Source of the DNA: CAZFQG01 sp964520785
GTDB taxonomy: Bacteria; Planctomycetota; Planctomycetia; Pirellulales; Thermoguttaceae
Direction: 5' to 3'
Assembly (NCBI GenBank): GCA_964520785.1
Contig: CAZFQG010000059.1
Span: 1-31,245 of the forward strand
DNA: 31,245 nucleotides
Below are positions 7,558 through 17,000 of this stretch, piece after piece; the first letter of the stretch is position 1; each line of letters begins with the position of its first letter. The notes under the pieces are model-generated. The model saw only the letters and a list, made by a program, of their open reading frames with translations, did not search any database and had not been told where the DNA came from. A program made the translations under genes and the position numbers.

Positions 7558-8874
7558 ATGAGATTCTCACCGATAGCCGTCCTGCTCGCGGGCATCCTTC
7601 CCGCGGTCGGAGTTTTCGCCGAGCCGCCGTGGAAGACGAACGTTCCCATCGCGGAGGTGGCGCGGGAGTTGTACGCGAAGCATCCCAAGCCGAAAACGGC
7701 GATTACTACCAGCGTCGACTATGTCGGACCGGCGTTCGAAATGAAAGAGGTCCGGATGTGGCAGGCGATAAGCGACACGCCGGAGAAGCCGGTTTGCCGC
7801 TATTCGTCCGACAACGGCGAGAACTGGAGCGACTTCGAGCCGCAGGAGGAGGTGGTTTCGTACCATGAGGGAAAGGAAATCATCTGGTGTCCCGGACCGA
7901 CCCTCTTCGACCCGGCCAGCGGCGCCCTCGTTGGCGTCTGGCTGCGACAGACGCGTCTGGGGGGCAATCAGTTCCGCAACCATTGTTTTTGCCGCCTTTC
8001 GCGAGATGGCGCTCGAACCTGGAGCGAACCCCGGCTGATGCGGTACGAGGAGGGGGCGGACTTCGATCCCGCGAACCCGCTCGACCCGGCTTTTTTGGAG
8101 CATAATCAGGCCTATTTCGGCCAAAACCTGATCAAGCGGCGCGACGGGGCGCTGGTCTTTTCCGTCACGACGGCGAACATCCCGGCGGATGCGCCCGATC
8201 CGAATCCGCGGAAGATCGAGGCCTTCTACGTTCCGGTGGACTGCCGGTCGATCGGCGGGGTCAACTTCGTCGGCACGTGGAACGCGGGCGCACAGAGCTA
8301 CGAATGGAGGGCCGGGAACGTCGTCTGGGTGCCGCGGCACGTATCTTCCCGAGGGCTGATGGAGCCGGCGGTCGCCGAATTGGGTGATAGGCGGGTTCTC
8401 ACCGTGTGGCGGTGCTCGAACCAGAATCTGGACCGTTCCGAACAACCGGGACGCAAGAGGTACGCGATCTCGACCGACGGCGGTCTTACCATGGGCGAAC
8501 CGGCCGAGTGGAAGTACGCCGACGGGACGTCGTTCTATTCGCCGTCGAGCCTCCACCGATTCGTGCGGCATAGCGTGACCGGCAGGCTGTATTGGGTCGG
8601 CAATATCAGCCCCGCCCCGTGCAGCGGGAACTCCCCCCGGTATCCGCTGATTATCGCGGAAGTGGACGAAATCAAGGCCGCACTGAAGAAAGACACCGTG
8701 ACCGTCATCGACGACCGGCGCGAAGGAGACGGACCGGGAGTCCAGCTTTCCAACTTCTCGCTTTTCGAGAACCGAAAGACGCACGATCTGGAGATCTATC
8801 TCACACGGCTGGGAGAGGACGCGTCGAGCGTTTGGAACGCCGATGCGTACAAGTACACGATCAAGTTGAAATAA
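7558..8874 (+). CDS. Exported Asp-box (BNR) sialidase-fold protein
   Basis: This 438-residue protein has a signal peptide, MRFSPIAVLLAGILPAVGVFA. Several Asp-box-like motifs follow: SSDNGENWSD (about residue 81), SRDGARTWSEP and STDGGLTMGEP. They mark a six-bladed beta-propeller of the sialidase superfamily. Arg-rich segments (WLRQTRLGG, VWRCSNQN) could supply substrate-binding arginines, but I cannot assign the sialidase triad, so true neuraminidase activity is not shown. A GGAG lies 10 nt before the ATG. It starts 103 nt after the beta-helix gene and is followed after 31 nt by a second Asp-box gene, so the pair probably forms one transcript acting on one glycan. Confidence 0.83.
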   Translation: MRFSPIAVLLAGILPAVGVFAEPPWKTNVPIAEVARELYAKHPKPKTAITTSVDYVGPAFEMKEVRMWQAISDTPEKPVCRYSSDNGENWSDFEPQEEVVSYHEGKEIIWCPGPTLFDPASGALVGVWLRQTRLGGNQFRNHCFCRLSRDGARTWSEPRLMRYEEGADFDPANPLDPAFLEHNQAYFGQNLIKRRDGALVFSVTTANIPADAPDPNPRKIEAFYVPVDCRSIGGVNFVGTWNAGAQSYEWRAGNVVWVPRHVSSRGLMEPAVAELGDRRVLTVWRCSNQNLDRSEQPGRKRYAISTDGGLTMGEPAEWKYADGTSFYSPSSLHRFVRHSVTGRLYWVGNISPAPCSGNSPRYPLIIAEVDEIKAALKKDTVTVIDDRREGDGPGVQLSNFSLFENRKTHDLEIYLTRLGEDASSVWNADAYKYTIKLK

Positions 8875-8905
8875 CCGCTTTCCCCAATTCCCCAAGGACT
8901 TCCCC

Positions 8906-10027
8906 ATGCACCGCCGCCAATTCCTCAGAAACACCACCCTTTCCGCGACCGCCGCCGGCCTGTTCGGCTTCGACCGGTTGGTTCGCGCCGATCAAGTCTC
9001 CTGGCCCGACTCCGGCGAAGACATCTCCGTCGACGTTTACCCCGCGACCGGGAAGGTGAAACGCAGCGGAGAGGGATCCATATGCGTCCTCGACGACGGG
9101 TCGCTTCTGTACGCGACGACCGAGTTCTTCGCCGCCGAAGACGCCGCCGACGCCCACATCATCGCGCGGCGCTCGGCCGATGGTGGAAAGACCTGGGAAG
9201 AGCCCCGGGAGCTTCAGAAAAACACCGGGAAGCTCAACGTGATGTCCGCTACGTTGCGGCGGTTGCCCAAGTGGAACGAGGCGAAACCGCCGATCGGCAT
9301 GTTCTATCTCGAGAAGAACGCCCCGGACGATCTGAAGGTGCTGCTCCGCGTTTCCCAGGACGAGTGCCGCTCTTTCGGCGAGCCGATCCGGGTATCGACG
9401 ATCGGCGGGTATCACGTGATGAACAACGACCGGGTCACCGTGCTTAAGGACGGACGGCTCCTGGCACCGGTGGCGTCCTCGCCGAATCATATCCGGGTGA
9501 ATTACTTCCAGTCTTTCTGTTTTCTCTCCGACGACGGAGGCCGGACGTGGCGGGTAAGCAAAAACAAGGTCGATTACGCCAAGCGCGGCGCGATGGAACC
9601 GGAGGTCATCGAACTGAGGGATGGGACGGTGCTGATGATCATCCGAACGCAACTCGGTCACATCGCCGCCGCGACGAGCGCCGACGGCGGCGAGACCTGG
9701 AGCGAGGCGAAGTCATTCGGCGTTCGCGCGCCGGAGGCCCCGGCCACGTTGCGGCGGATTCCGACGACCGGGGACCTCCTCCTGCTGTGGAATGACAACT
9801 ACGTCGAGGGGGCCGGACACGGCGGAAGGCGCACCCCGCTGAATTCGGCCGTTTCGTCCGACGAAGGGAAAACCTGGAAGCACCAGCGGGTCCTGGAAGA
9901 TGATCCCAGCGGCAGTTTCTGCTATATGAGCCTCATCTTCCACGAAGGCCGGGCCGTCATGTCGTACTACGTCGGCGGCGGTTCGCGGTTCCGGTCACTG
10001 CCGATCGAGTGGTTCTACGGCGCCTGA
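8906..10027 (+). CDS. Tat-exported Asp-box (BNR) sialidase-family protein
   Basis: This 373-residue beta-propeller protein begins with a twin-arginine signal, MHRRQFLRN...SATAAGLFGF. Four clear Asp boxes follow: SADGGKTWEEP, SDDGGRTW, SADGGETWSEA and SSDEGKTWKHQ. The block AMEPEVIELRDGTVLMIIRTQLGHIAAATS is typical of exo-alpha-sialidase/BNR proteins. An AAGGA site sits 7 nt before the ATG. It differs from the Asp-box protein just upstream in export route (Tat rather than Sec) and in motif spacing, so the two are not a recent duplication. The true substrate may be sialic acid or another sugar; propellers of this family vary widely. Confidence 0.87.
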   Translation: MHRRQFLRNTTLSATAAGLFGFDRLVRADQVSWPDSGEDISVDVYPATGKVKRSGEGSICVLDDGSLLYATTEFFAAEDAADAHIIARRSADGGKTWEEPRELQKNTGKLNVMSATLRRLPKWNEAKPPIGMFYLEKNAPDDLKVLLRVSQDECRSFGEPIRVSTIGGYHVMNNDRVTVLKDGRLLAPVASSPNHIRVNYFQSFCFLSDDGGRTWRVSKNKVDYAKRGAMEPEVIELRDGTVLMIIRTQLGHIAAATSADGGETWSEAKSFGVRAPEAPATLRRIPTTGDLLLLWNDNYVEGAGHGGRRTPLNSAVSSDEGKTWKHQRVLEDDPSGSFCYMSLIFHEGRAVMSYYVGGGSRFRSLPIEWFYGA

Positions 10028-10270
10028 ACCTGCCGGTTCATGCCCGAGATGAAACGGGAATCCGCATCTCGGCCGGACGCGCTGCGCGGGTCGTGGAACC
10101 TTCCGGGGCACTTGGCACGATCCGCCCACTTGATTATCCTGGTTTATTGAAAAGCGTCTTTCACGTGTCCGGCGCCTCGGCCGCGTTTTGCGCGGGGGTT
10201 CGCGGTATAGCGTGACCCGGCCTTCGAGACGGCCGCGCGCCCATTCGCCGACGGAACAGGTTTTCACCCA

Positions 10271-12616
10271 ATGAACACGATTCTCGCTTCGGTCCTCTGC
10301 CTGGCGATGAGCGCGGCAGGGGAAAAGACTTACGAATTATCGGTCTTCATCGAGGGTGACCTCCCGGCGTGCCGGGTTCCCATCGACCCGGAAATCGACT
10401 TCGCCGTCCCTATCGACGAGGCCGAAGCGCCGGGGTGCCTCGACCCGAATTCCATCGAAGTTCTCGACGCGGCGACGGGCGAGCCGGTGCCCTTCGCGCT
10501 TCACGAGGATTTCCGCTTGGGGGCCAAGGGGCGCGTCCAATGGGTCGTCGACGGGCGCGAGGAATCGCCGCGGCGAGAATTCATCATCCGTTTCAGGACG
10601 GCCGAATCGCGGCCCCCACTGCTACCGAGGGCCCGCGTTCCCCGGATCGGAAACGGGGATATCCTTCACTACAACGCGGGGACTCCCCGGCCGGTCACGC
10701 TGGCCTACCTTTCCGGCTTGATGGACATCACCGGCGACGGCGCCCGGGATATCGTGGGTGTCTGGAACTATTCACGCCGCTACGGAGAGCCCCGAAGCGG
10801 CGCCGTCTGCTACCCTCGCGTGGGTGGGGAGGATCACTTCACGTTCGGTCCGATGACGCGGCTGCGATTCGTGGACGAGGCCGATTCGACCGAATACAAG
10901 CACTTCGCGGCGATCTATCAGGAGTCGGCCTTCGTCGATCTGGACGGGGACGGTCTGGTCGACATCGTCTACTGCCCCTCGCGCGACGACCGCTGCTACT
11001 TCTTCAAAAACACCGGCCGCCGCGACGAGGGGGGAATGCCGGTCTTGGTCTCGGCCGGCGACTTCGGCAGGAGCACCAAGGACTGGCGGCCGTGTCGCTT
11101 CGTCGACTTAAGCGGCGACGGCGTTCTCGACCTGGTGGTCGGGAACCTCTACCTGAAGAATCTCAACCCCGACCAGTGGCCGGTGGAGTTCGCGGAGCCG
11201 GTGCCGATTTCAATCGGGCAGAACGCCGACTTCTTCGACGTCGATGGAGACGGCCTGCTCGACGCGGTCGGCTGCATCCAGTTCGGGATCGCCGGCGCCG
11301 AAGCGAACGAGGGGGATCGGATCGACCCGCCGGCGCTGGAGCCGGGGCTGGCCGGCGGACCGGTCGTCTGGCGAAAGAACCTCGGCGGCGATCCGCCCAA
11401 GTTCGACCGGCCGCGACGAGCCGAAGGACTGGACGCCTTTCGGGCCTCCAGCGTCGCCGCCGTTCGAGAGGGGGACGTTCGCGGCGTTCTGGTCGTCCAT
11501 GGCGTTTTCCAGCATGTGACGTTCTTCGAGCACTACCGCGACGCCTCCAACCGGCCCTGTTTCCGGCGGTTCGGCCGCGCCGAATCACTCGAGGCGCCCA
11601 TCGCCCTCTCCGATCAAGCGTGGCCGTATGTTTGCGACTGGGATGGCGACGGAGATAGCGATATTCTCGTCGGGTGCGGCTACGGATGGCCCCAAATCGT
11701 GCGAAACACCGGCACCGACGCCGAACCGGCCTACGCCGAGGCGGAGAAAATCTACGCGCGCGGCAGACCGATCCGCCTTGTCCGGAACGTGCTCTTGGGC
11801 GGAGACCACTGGCATGATATGGGCTATTCCTACCCGACGTTCGTCGACTGGGACGGCGATGGATTGAACGATCTGATGCTGCCGAACGAAACGAACCGAA
11901 TCTACTGGTACAAGAACGAGGGAACGAAGCAGGCACCGGTCTTCGGTGAGCGCCGCCAGTTGCTCGTCGACGGCTATCCGGACGGGCCGGAACACCTGGC
12001 CGCCTCGGTGAAGGCGGCGGAGGAGCAGAATTCGGCCTATCCCCGGGAGAAGACCCGCCCCTTCTACTGGCGGGTGCAAGCCGCCTTCGCCGATTTCAAC
12101 GGCGACGGGCTGATGGACCTCGTCACGGCCGACTGCGAACACCGCCGCGCGACCCTCTTCGTCCAATACCGCGACGGCGAGGGAAACCTCCGATTGAAAA
12201 AGGGGGAACCGCTTGCGCTTCCCGACGGCAGGCCGATTGACGAGAAGATGGTCGAAGGAATCGCCACCGGCTGGGGAGAATCCTACTCGGCGGTCGATTG
12301 GGACGGCGACGGCCTGATCGACCTCGTCTTCACCAAAAGCGGAATGCCTCCCGGAGGCTCGATCTTTCTCCTGCGGAATATCGGCACCAAGGAATCCCCC
12401 CGGTTCGACGCGCCCCGGGTAATGCGGTGCTTTGGGGTGCCCATCCAGGTGGCTGCCCACGGCCCGCACCCTTACGTGGGGGACGTCGACAATGACGGCA
12501 AGCCGGATATCCTCGCGGGCGTGGAATGGAGCGTCTACCCGTTCTTCGCCCACGCGGCGCTCGAGATGGAAAAACGACCGGAGTATCGCATCGAGTCGCG
12601 GCCTCGGCGCCCTTGA
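10271..12616 (+). CDS. Exported FG-GAP/VCBS-repeat calcium-binding protein
   Basis: This 781-residue protein starts with a short signal peptide (MNTILASVLCLAMSAAG). It carries about nine FG-GAP/VCBS calcium loops of the D-x-D/N-x-DG type, among them VDLDGDGLVDIVY, VDLSGDGVLDLVV, FDVDGDGLLDAV, CDWDGDGDSDILV, VDWDGDGLNDLML, ADFNGDGLMDLVT, VDWDGDGLIDLVF and GDVDNDGKPDILA. The repeats build a seven- or eight-bladed propeller used for ligand binding or adhesion at the cell surface. The first 120 residues lack repeats and may form a separate beta domain. It follows the two Asp-box genes after a 243-nt gap. No catalytic domain is visible, so a glycan-binding or structural role is more likely than an enzyme. 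Confidence 0.85.
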   Translation: MNTILASVLCLAMSAAGEKTYELSVFIEGDLPACRVPIDPEIDFAVPIDEAEAPGCLDPNSIEVLDAATGEPVPFALHEDFRLGAKGRVQWVVDGREESPRREFIIRFRTAESRPPLLPRARVPRIGNGDILHYNAGTPRPVTLAYLSGLMDITGDGARDIVGVWNYSRRYGEPRSGAVCYPRVGGEDHFTFGPMTRLRFVDEADSTEYKHFAAIYQESAFVDLDGDGLVDIVYCPSRDDRCYFFKNTGRRDEGGMPVLVSAGDFGRSTKDWRPCRFVDLSGDGVLDLVVGNLYLKNLNPDQWPVEFAEPVPISIGQNADFFDVDGDGLLDAVGCIQFGIAGAEANEGDRIDPPALEPGLAGGPVVWRKNLGGDPPKFDRPRRAEGLDAFRASSVAAVREGDVRGVLVVHGVFQHVTFFEHYRDASNRPCFRRFGRAESLEAPIALSDQAWPYVCDWDGDGDSDILVGCGYGWPQIVRNTGTDAEPAYAEAEKIYARGRPIRLVRNVLLGGDHWHDMGYSYPTFVDWDGDGLNDLMLPNETNRIYWYKNEGTKQAPVFGERRQLLVDGYPDGPEHLAASVKAAEEQNSAYPREKTRPFYWRVQAAFADFNGDGLMDLVTADCEHRRATLFVQYRDGEGNLRLKKGEPLALPDGRPIDEKMVEGIATGWGESYSAVDWDGDGLIDLVFTKSGMPPGGSIFLLRNIGTKESPRFDAPRVMRCFGVPIQVAAHGPHPYVGDVDNDGKPDILAGVEWSVYPFFAHAALEMEKRPEYRIESRPRRP

Positions 12617-12750
12617 CACCGCGACCCCCCTTCACGAGAATACGGGTCATGCCGCTCCGTGGGGAATCAACATTCACGATGGTTCCTGGAACCGTGACCG
12701 GTTACGAATTGGTTTTCTCGACGGAGATCCCGACCAGGACAAGAACGCTC

Positions 12751-13866
12751 ATGGACCCCGACATCCCCTATCTCCTCCTTACCCCCGGCCCCTTGACCAC
12801 CAGCCGGACCGTCAAGGAGGCGATGCTCGCCGACTACTGCACGTGGGACGACGACTACAATTCACTGATTACGCGAACGCGAAACCGGCTGGTCGACCTT
12901 TCCGGCGGCTCGCGCAAGGAGTACACGGCCGTTCTCATGCAAGGAAGCGGCACGTTCGCCGTCGAGGCGACGATCGGATCGGTCGTTCCCCCTCAGGGGA
13001 AGCTGCTCGTCGTGGACAACGGCGCCTACGGCGCGCGGATCACGAAAATCGCCGATTACTTGAAGATCGCCGCGCACGTCATCAGGCAGTCGGAGATCGA
13101 GGCGGCCGACCTGAACCGGATGGAGGAGGTCCTGAATACGGATCCGGCGATCACCCACATCGCGGTCGTCCATTGCGAGACGACGACCGGAATGCTCAAC
13201 CCGGCGAAGGAAGTGGGCGATTTGGCGCGCCGGTACGGCAAGACCTACATTCTCGACGCGATGTCTTCCTTCGGCGGAATCCCCATGTCGATTCCGGACA
13301 TCGGCGCCCACTACCTCGTCTCTTCGGCGAATAAGTGCATCCAGGGCGTCCCCGGCTTCGGCTTCATCATCTGCCACCGGCCCACGTTTGAGCCGACCAA
13401 GGGTTTTGCCAGGTCGTTGAGTCTGGATATCTACGACCAGTGGTACGAGATGGAACACAAGGGAGGCAAATGGCGGTTCACCTCCCCCACCCACGTCGTC
13501 CGCGCCTTCATCCAGGCCATGGATGAACTGGAGGCCGAAGGGGGCATTCCCGCCCGGCACGCGAGATACCGCGAGAACCAGCGCCTCTTAAGCGAAGGGA
13601 TGCGCCGTATCGGCTTCAAGCCGCTCCTCGACGACGCCATCCAATCCCCCTTCATCACCGCCTTTCATTATCCCAAGGACCCCGGTTTCGCCTTCCTCCC
13701 CTTCTACGAAGCCATGAAAAAACGCCGCTTCGTCCTCTACCCCGGCAAAGTCAGCCACGCCGACACCTTCCGCGTCGGCACCATCGGTCAAGTCTTCCCG
13801 GAGGATATCGAGTTGCTGCTCAAAACGATTGAAGACGTCGTCGCCGAGACCGGATGGGAACTGTAA
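12751..13866 (+). CDS. phnW: 2-aminoethylphosphonate:pyruvate transaminase PhnW
   Basis: PhnW moves the amino group of 2-aminoethylphosphonate to pyruvate, giving phosphonoacetaldehyde and alanine; it works in the cytoplasm with PLP. The 371-residue protein matches the family closely: LLLTPGPLTTSRTVKEAML, CTWDDDYN, VLMQGSGTFAVEA, VHCETTTGMLNP, ILDAMSSFGGIPM, and SSANKCIQGVPGFGF with the Schiff-base Lys195. KWRFTSPTHVV and LYPGKVSHADTFRVGTIGQV follow near the end. The ATG at 12751 fits the usual N-terminus; the longer frame overlaps the FG-GAP gene and is not used. No phosphonatase (phnX), phnY/phnA or phosphonate transporter gene is seen nearby. Confidence 0.95.
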   Translation: MDPDIPYLLLTPGPLTTSRTVKEAMLADYCTWDDDYNSLITRTRNRLVDLSGGSRKEYTAVLMQGSGTFAVEATIGSVVPPQGKLLVVDNGAYGARITKIADYLKIAAHVIRQSEIEAADLNRMEEVLNTDPAITHIAVVHCETTTGMLNPAKEVGDLARRYGKTYILDAMSSFGGIPMSIPDIGAHYLVSSANKCIQGVPGFGFIICHRPTFEPTKGFARSLSLDIYDQWYEMEHKGGKWRFTSPTHVVRAFIQAMDELEAEGGIPARHARYRENQRLLSEGMRRIGFKPLLDDAIQSPFITAFHYPKDPGFAFLPFYEAMKKRRFVLYPGKVSHADTFRVGTIGQVFPEDIELLLKTIEDVVAETGWEL

Positions 13867-13958
13867 TGCCCCTGCCGATCGGTACGATGGGAACCGCCCC
13901 GGGGACGCGAACGAACGCGAACGGAGGGGCGAGTCTGAAGTCGGCTCCGTCCGCCGGG

Positions 13959-14002
13959 CCGTTGAACGGACCACGTTGTCTGGAGGCGCCGTTGAACGGC
14001 GC
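13959..14002. terminator. Paired hairpins between convergent phnW and the A2M-like gene
   Basis: CCGTTGAACGG occurs twice, at 13959-13969 and 13989-13999. The second copy extends to a perfect GCGCCG/CGGCGC stem with loop TTGAA (13986-14002). The two lie between convergent gene ends and could stop transcription from both sides, though no T tract follows either one. Confidence 0.4.
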
Positions 14003-14022
14003 TGATCGATGCCGGGCGCACC

Positions 14023-17000
14023 TCACTTCTTCAGCGCTTTGTTCACCTCGATGGAGCGTTTGTTGTTCTGGTAGTACCGCTGGATGTTCTGGCCTTGCTG
14101 CATCTGGATGGCGCGGTTCTGCTGGAAGACGTTTTCCAACAACTGCGCTTCCTGTTGCGCCCCGCCGCCGTATCCGCCCATGGCACCCATGCCGCCAGGC
14201 GTCTTAGCCGCCGCCGCGTTGGGCGCTTCGGGGACGACCGGCGTCGCTTGCAGAAGCTCCGTCTCGCCGCGGAAGAACGCGTAGCGGCCGGGGTCTTCAA
14301 AGGCGATGACGGTGCTTTTGCCCCGGACGCCCTCCGCGGTGAAGACTCCGCGGAGGTCGGTCTCGCCGGAGAAGAACTTCTCGTTGCCGGTACCGATGAT
14401 CTTGACGTGGACGTCGCGGAGGAAGGCATCTTTCGCGGCGTCCTTCACCGTCGCGCGGACCCGTCCGGTCGCCGCCTCCTCGCGGACCTCCAAGCTAAGC
14501 GGGGAAAGCAGGGCCAAGCCGCCGGCGTGCAGATCGTCGCCGCGGCAGACGATGAGGTAGGCGCCTTCCTTTTCCAGAGGCAACGGCAGCTCGTGCGTCC
14601 GGTCGCGGTAGTCCTTCCCGTCGCCCAGCTTTACCGACTCCTGGTGGAAAGGGCGGATCCCGCTGAGGTTGATCTGCGCGACGCCGCCCAAGTTCCGGTT
14701 CAAGAGACTGTACTTCATCAGGTCGATGCGGTAAATCTTCACGTCGCACTCGGCGATGTTGCGGAAGTCGAGCGCCACCACGGGTTTTTCGCCCGGCTTG
14801 ATGGCCGTCACCTCCGGGAGTGCAATCGCCTTGCGGAGGAAGTACTCGATCGCCTCCTTGGCGTCGACGAAGCGGTCCTCGACACGGCGGTATTCGCGGA
14901 TCGCGTCCTCCGGCCGGCCCAGGCTATGGTAGACCTGGCCGAGAATGTAGACCGCCTGCCATTTGTTGGGGCAGTCGACCTCGCGGCCCGTGTTCTTGTC
15001 GACGCGTTTGGTCTCGTCGACCTTGCGGCACATGGCAATCGCCTTCTCGTGTTCGCCGGAGGCGAAGTGGCAGTAGCCGATCATATACCAGTACCCGTCG
15101 AGCAGTTCGCTCTTGGGATAGCGCGTCGCGTAGCGCTCGCACGCCTGGCGAGCCTCGTCGTACGCCTTGAGCTCCAAAAGCGCGCCGGCCGCGGAGAAGG
15201 CCGCCTGATCGGCCGCCGGATCGTCCGGATAGGCCGTCAGGAACCGTTGTAGCATCTGCCACGCGCGGCGGACGAGGTCCACGCGGGTTACCTTTGCCTC
15301 CTTGAGCTTCGGATCGTCCGCGGCGGTTTCCGCCTTCGTATAGACCCGTTGCGCGAGGGAGCAGACGGCTTCCGCCAGATAGGGCTCCGGCGGATAGGTC
15401 GCCAGCAGGCGGTTCATGACGTCCACGCTGCGGAGGAATTCCCCCTGCTCCTCGAGGAAACCGGCGACGCCGCTTTCACTGCCGAAGCTCGCCTCGACCG
15501 TGGCGCGGAAGACCAGATAACTCCGCTCGAACTCGCCCATGTCGTGGTAGGCCGCCCCCACCTTGACGATCTTCTCGAACGGAATCTCCGTCGACGGCCA
15601 CTTCTCCTTGACGATCTCGAAGCATCGAACGATCTCTTCCGGCGGACCGAGTTCGAGATGGCAATCGAGCAGCATCGTGATCGTCTGCTGGTAGATCTCC
15701 GCCTGGAGCTGCCATTTCTCGGCCAGTTCCGCCAGATGCTTCACCGCTTCGGCGTGTTCCTTCTTCTCGAAGTAGTGCTTGCCCAGTTCGAAGAGTTCCC
15801 GCGGCGTGAGCCGGTACTCGTCCGCCGACTCCGCACCCGCCGGCAGGACGGCCAGCTTCGTTACCGGCCCGGTGCGCATCCGCTCCGGCCGGTGGGCATC
15901 CCGCAGGACCGGCGGCTCGATACGATACTCCCCCGGGAGTACTCCGCGAAGCCGGTAGCGGATCGGGCCGATCGACGCGTTGTTGCCGATGTAGAAGACG
16001 ATCGCCTCGGGGGTAATCTCATACCGTTCGAACCCGCCGTGGACGGAACCCTCCACGACGGCCGTCCCGGCGGGGATCGGCTCCGTGAGGACGAGGTACT
16101 CGATCGATTCCCGGGGCGTCTCGGAACGGATCCCATGCCGCCATAACGACAGCTCCACCTCCGCCGATTTTCCCACCGGCAATTGCGTCAGCGGATTTCG
16201 GAACGTCGAGTACGAACCACTCAGGACATCGAAGCCCCGGCGGATCTCCTTGCCGTCCACCTCGAGCGGGGCCGGCTCGACCCACTTGCGGAAATCCCAC
16301 GGAACGTCCGCGCTCTTGAGTTCCTCGGCCGGGACGAATCCACCGAGGATGCACTGGTAGGTGTACTCCCCGCGCCCGGTGAGGGTGAAGGTGACGCGCT
16401 GCTTCCCTTCGACGAGGCATTCCGGGGGAACCGCAATCGACCGCGAGAGGGTGTCGGCGTCTACTTCGAGCGTCGTCACCGGTTTGTCGTTGACGGCGAT
16501 CGCCAGCGTGTACTTCTCCGCGGCGAACTGCTTTTTGCCGAACCACTCACACAGCGCCATCGCGGCGGGACCGGTGGCCTTATCCGGCGTCCACCGGTGG
16601 CCGGTCCGCTTCGCCAACAGGTCGGTCATCAGGGACGGGATCCGCGGCTCGCCCGGGTCGGCCTCCATCGCGGCCAGCGCGCACAGGGCGTCGATCTCTA
16701 CGTCGGATGCGTTCCACGGCAGGCAGCCGCGGCGCGGTTTCGCGTCGGCCTTGCCGAGCGAATCGAGCAGTTCCTTGGCGGTCTCCTTGCGGTCCATTTC
16801 CGCGAAGACCAGCGCCAAGTGGACCAGCGCCGCCCTGGAGAGGGATGCACGGTCGCGGTGAATCCGGTTCGCCAGGGCGAAGTCGGGTTGGCCTCCGGCG
16901 GTCAGGGCGTGCAGGAGGACCGCCTTGCTCTCGTAGTCCTCGTTCGCGGTTTGCGCGATGGCTCCCGTCAAGTAGGCCGCCGCCTTGGCCAGCGCGTCGT

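Noticed and set aside
7567..8937. Minus-strand frame of 456 codons opposite the first Asp-box gene
   Set aside because: It is antisense to a gene with signal peptide and Asp boxes; its translation is Arg/Pro-rich and has no recognisable motif.
10369..11658. Plus-strand frame of 429 codons inside the FG-GAP gene
   Set aside because: It is a shifted frame of DGD repeats, giving Arg-rich low-complexity sequence; the calcium loops are in the other frame.
12526..12750. N-terminal extension of PhnW
   Set aside because: It overlaps the end of the FG-GAP gene and the family's normal N-terminus begins at the ATG at 12751.
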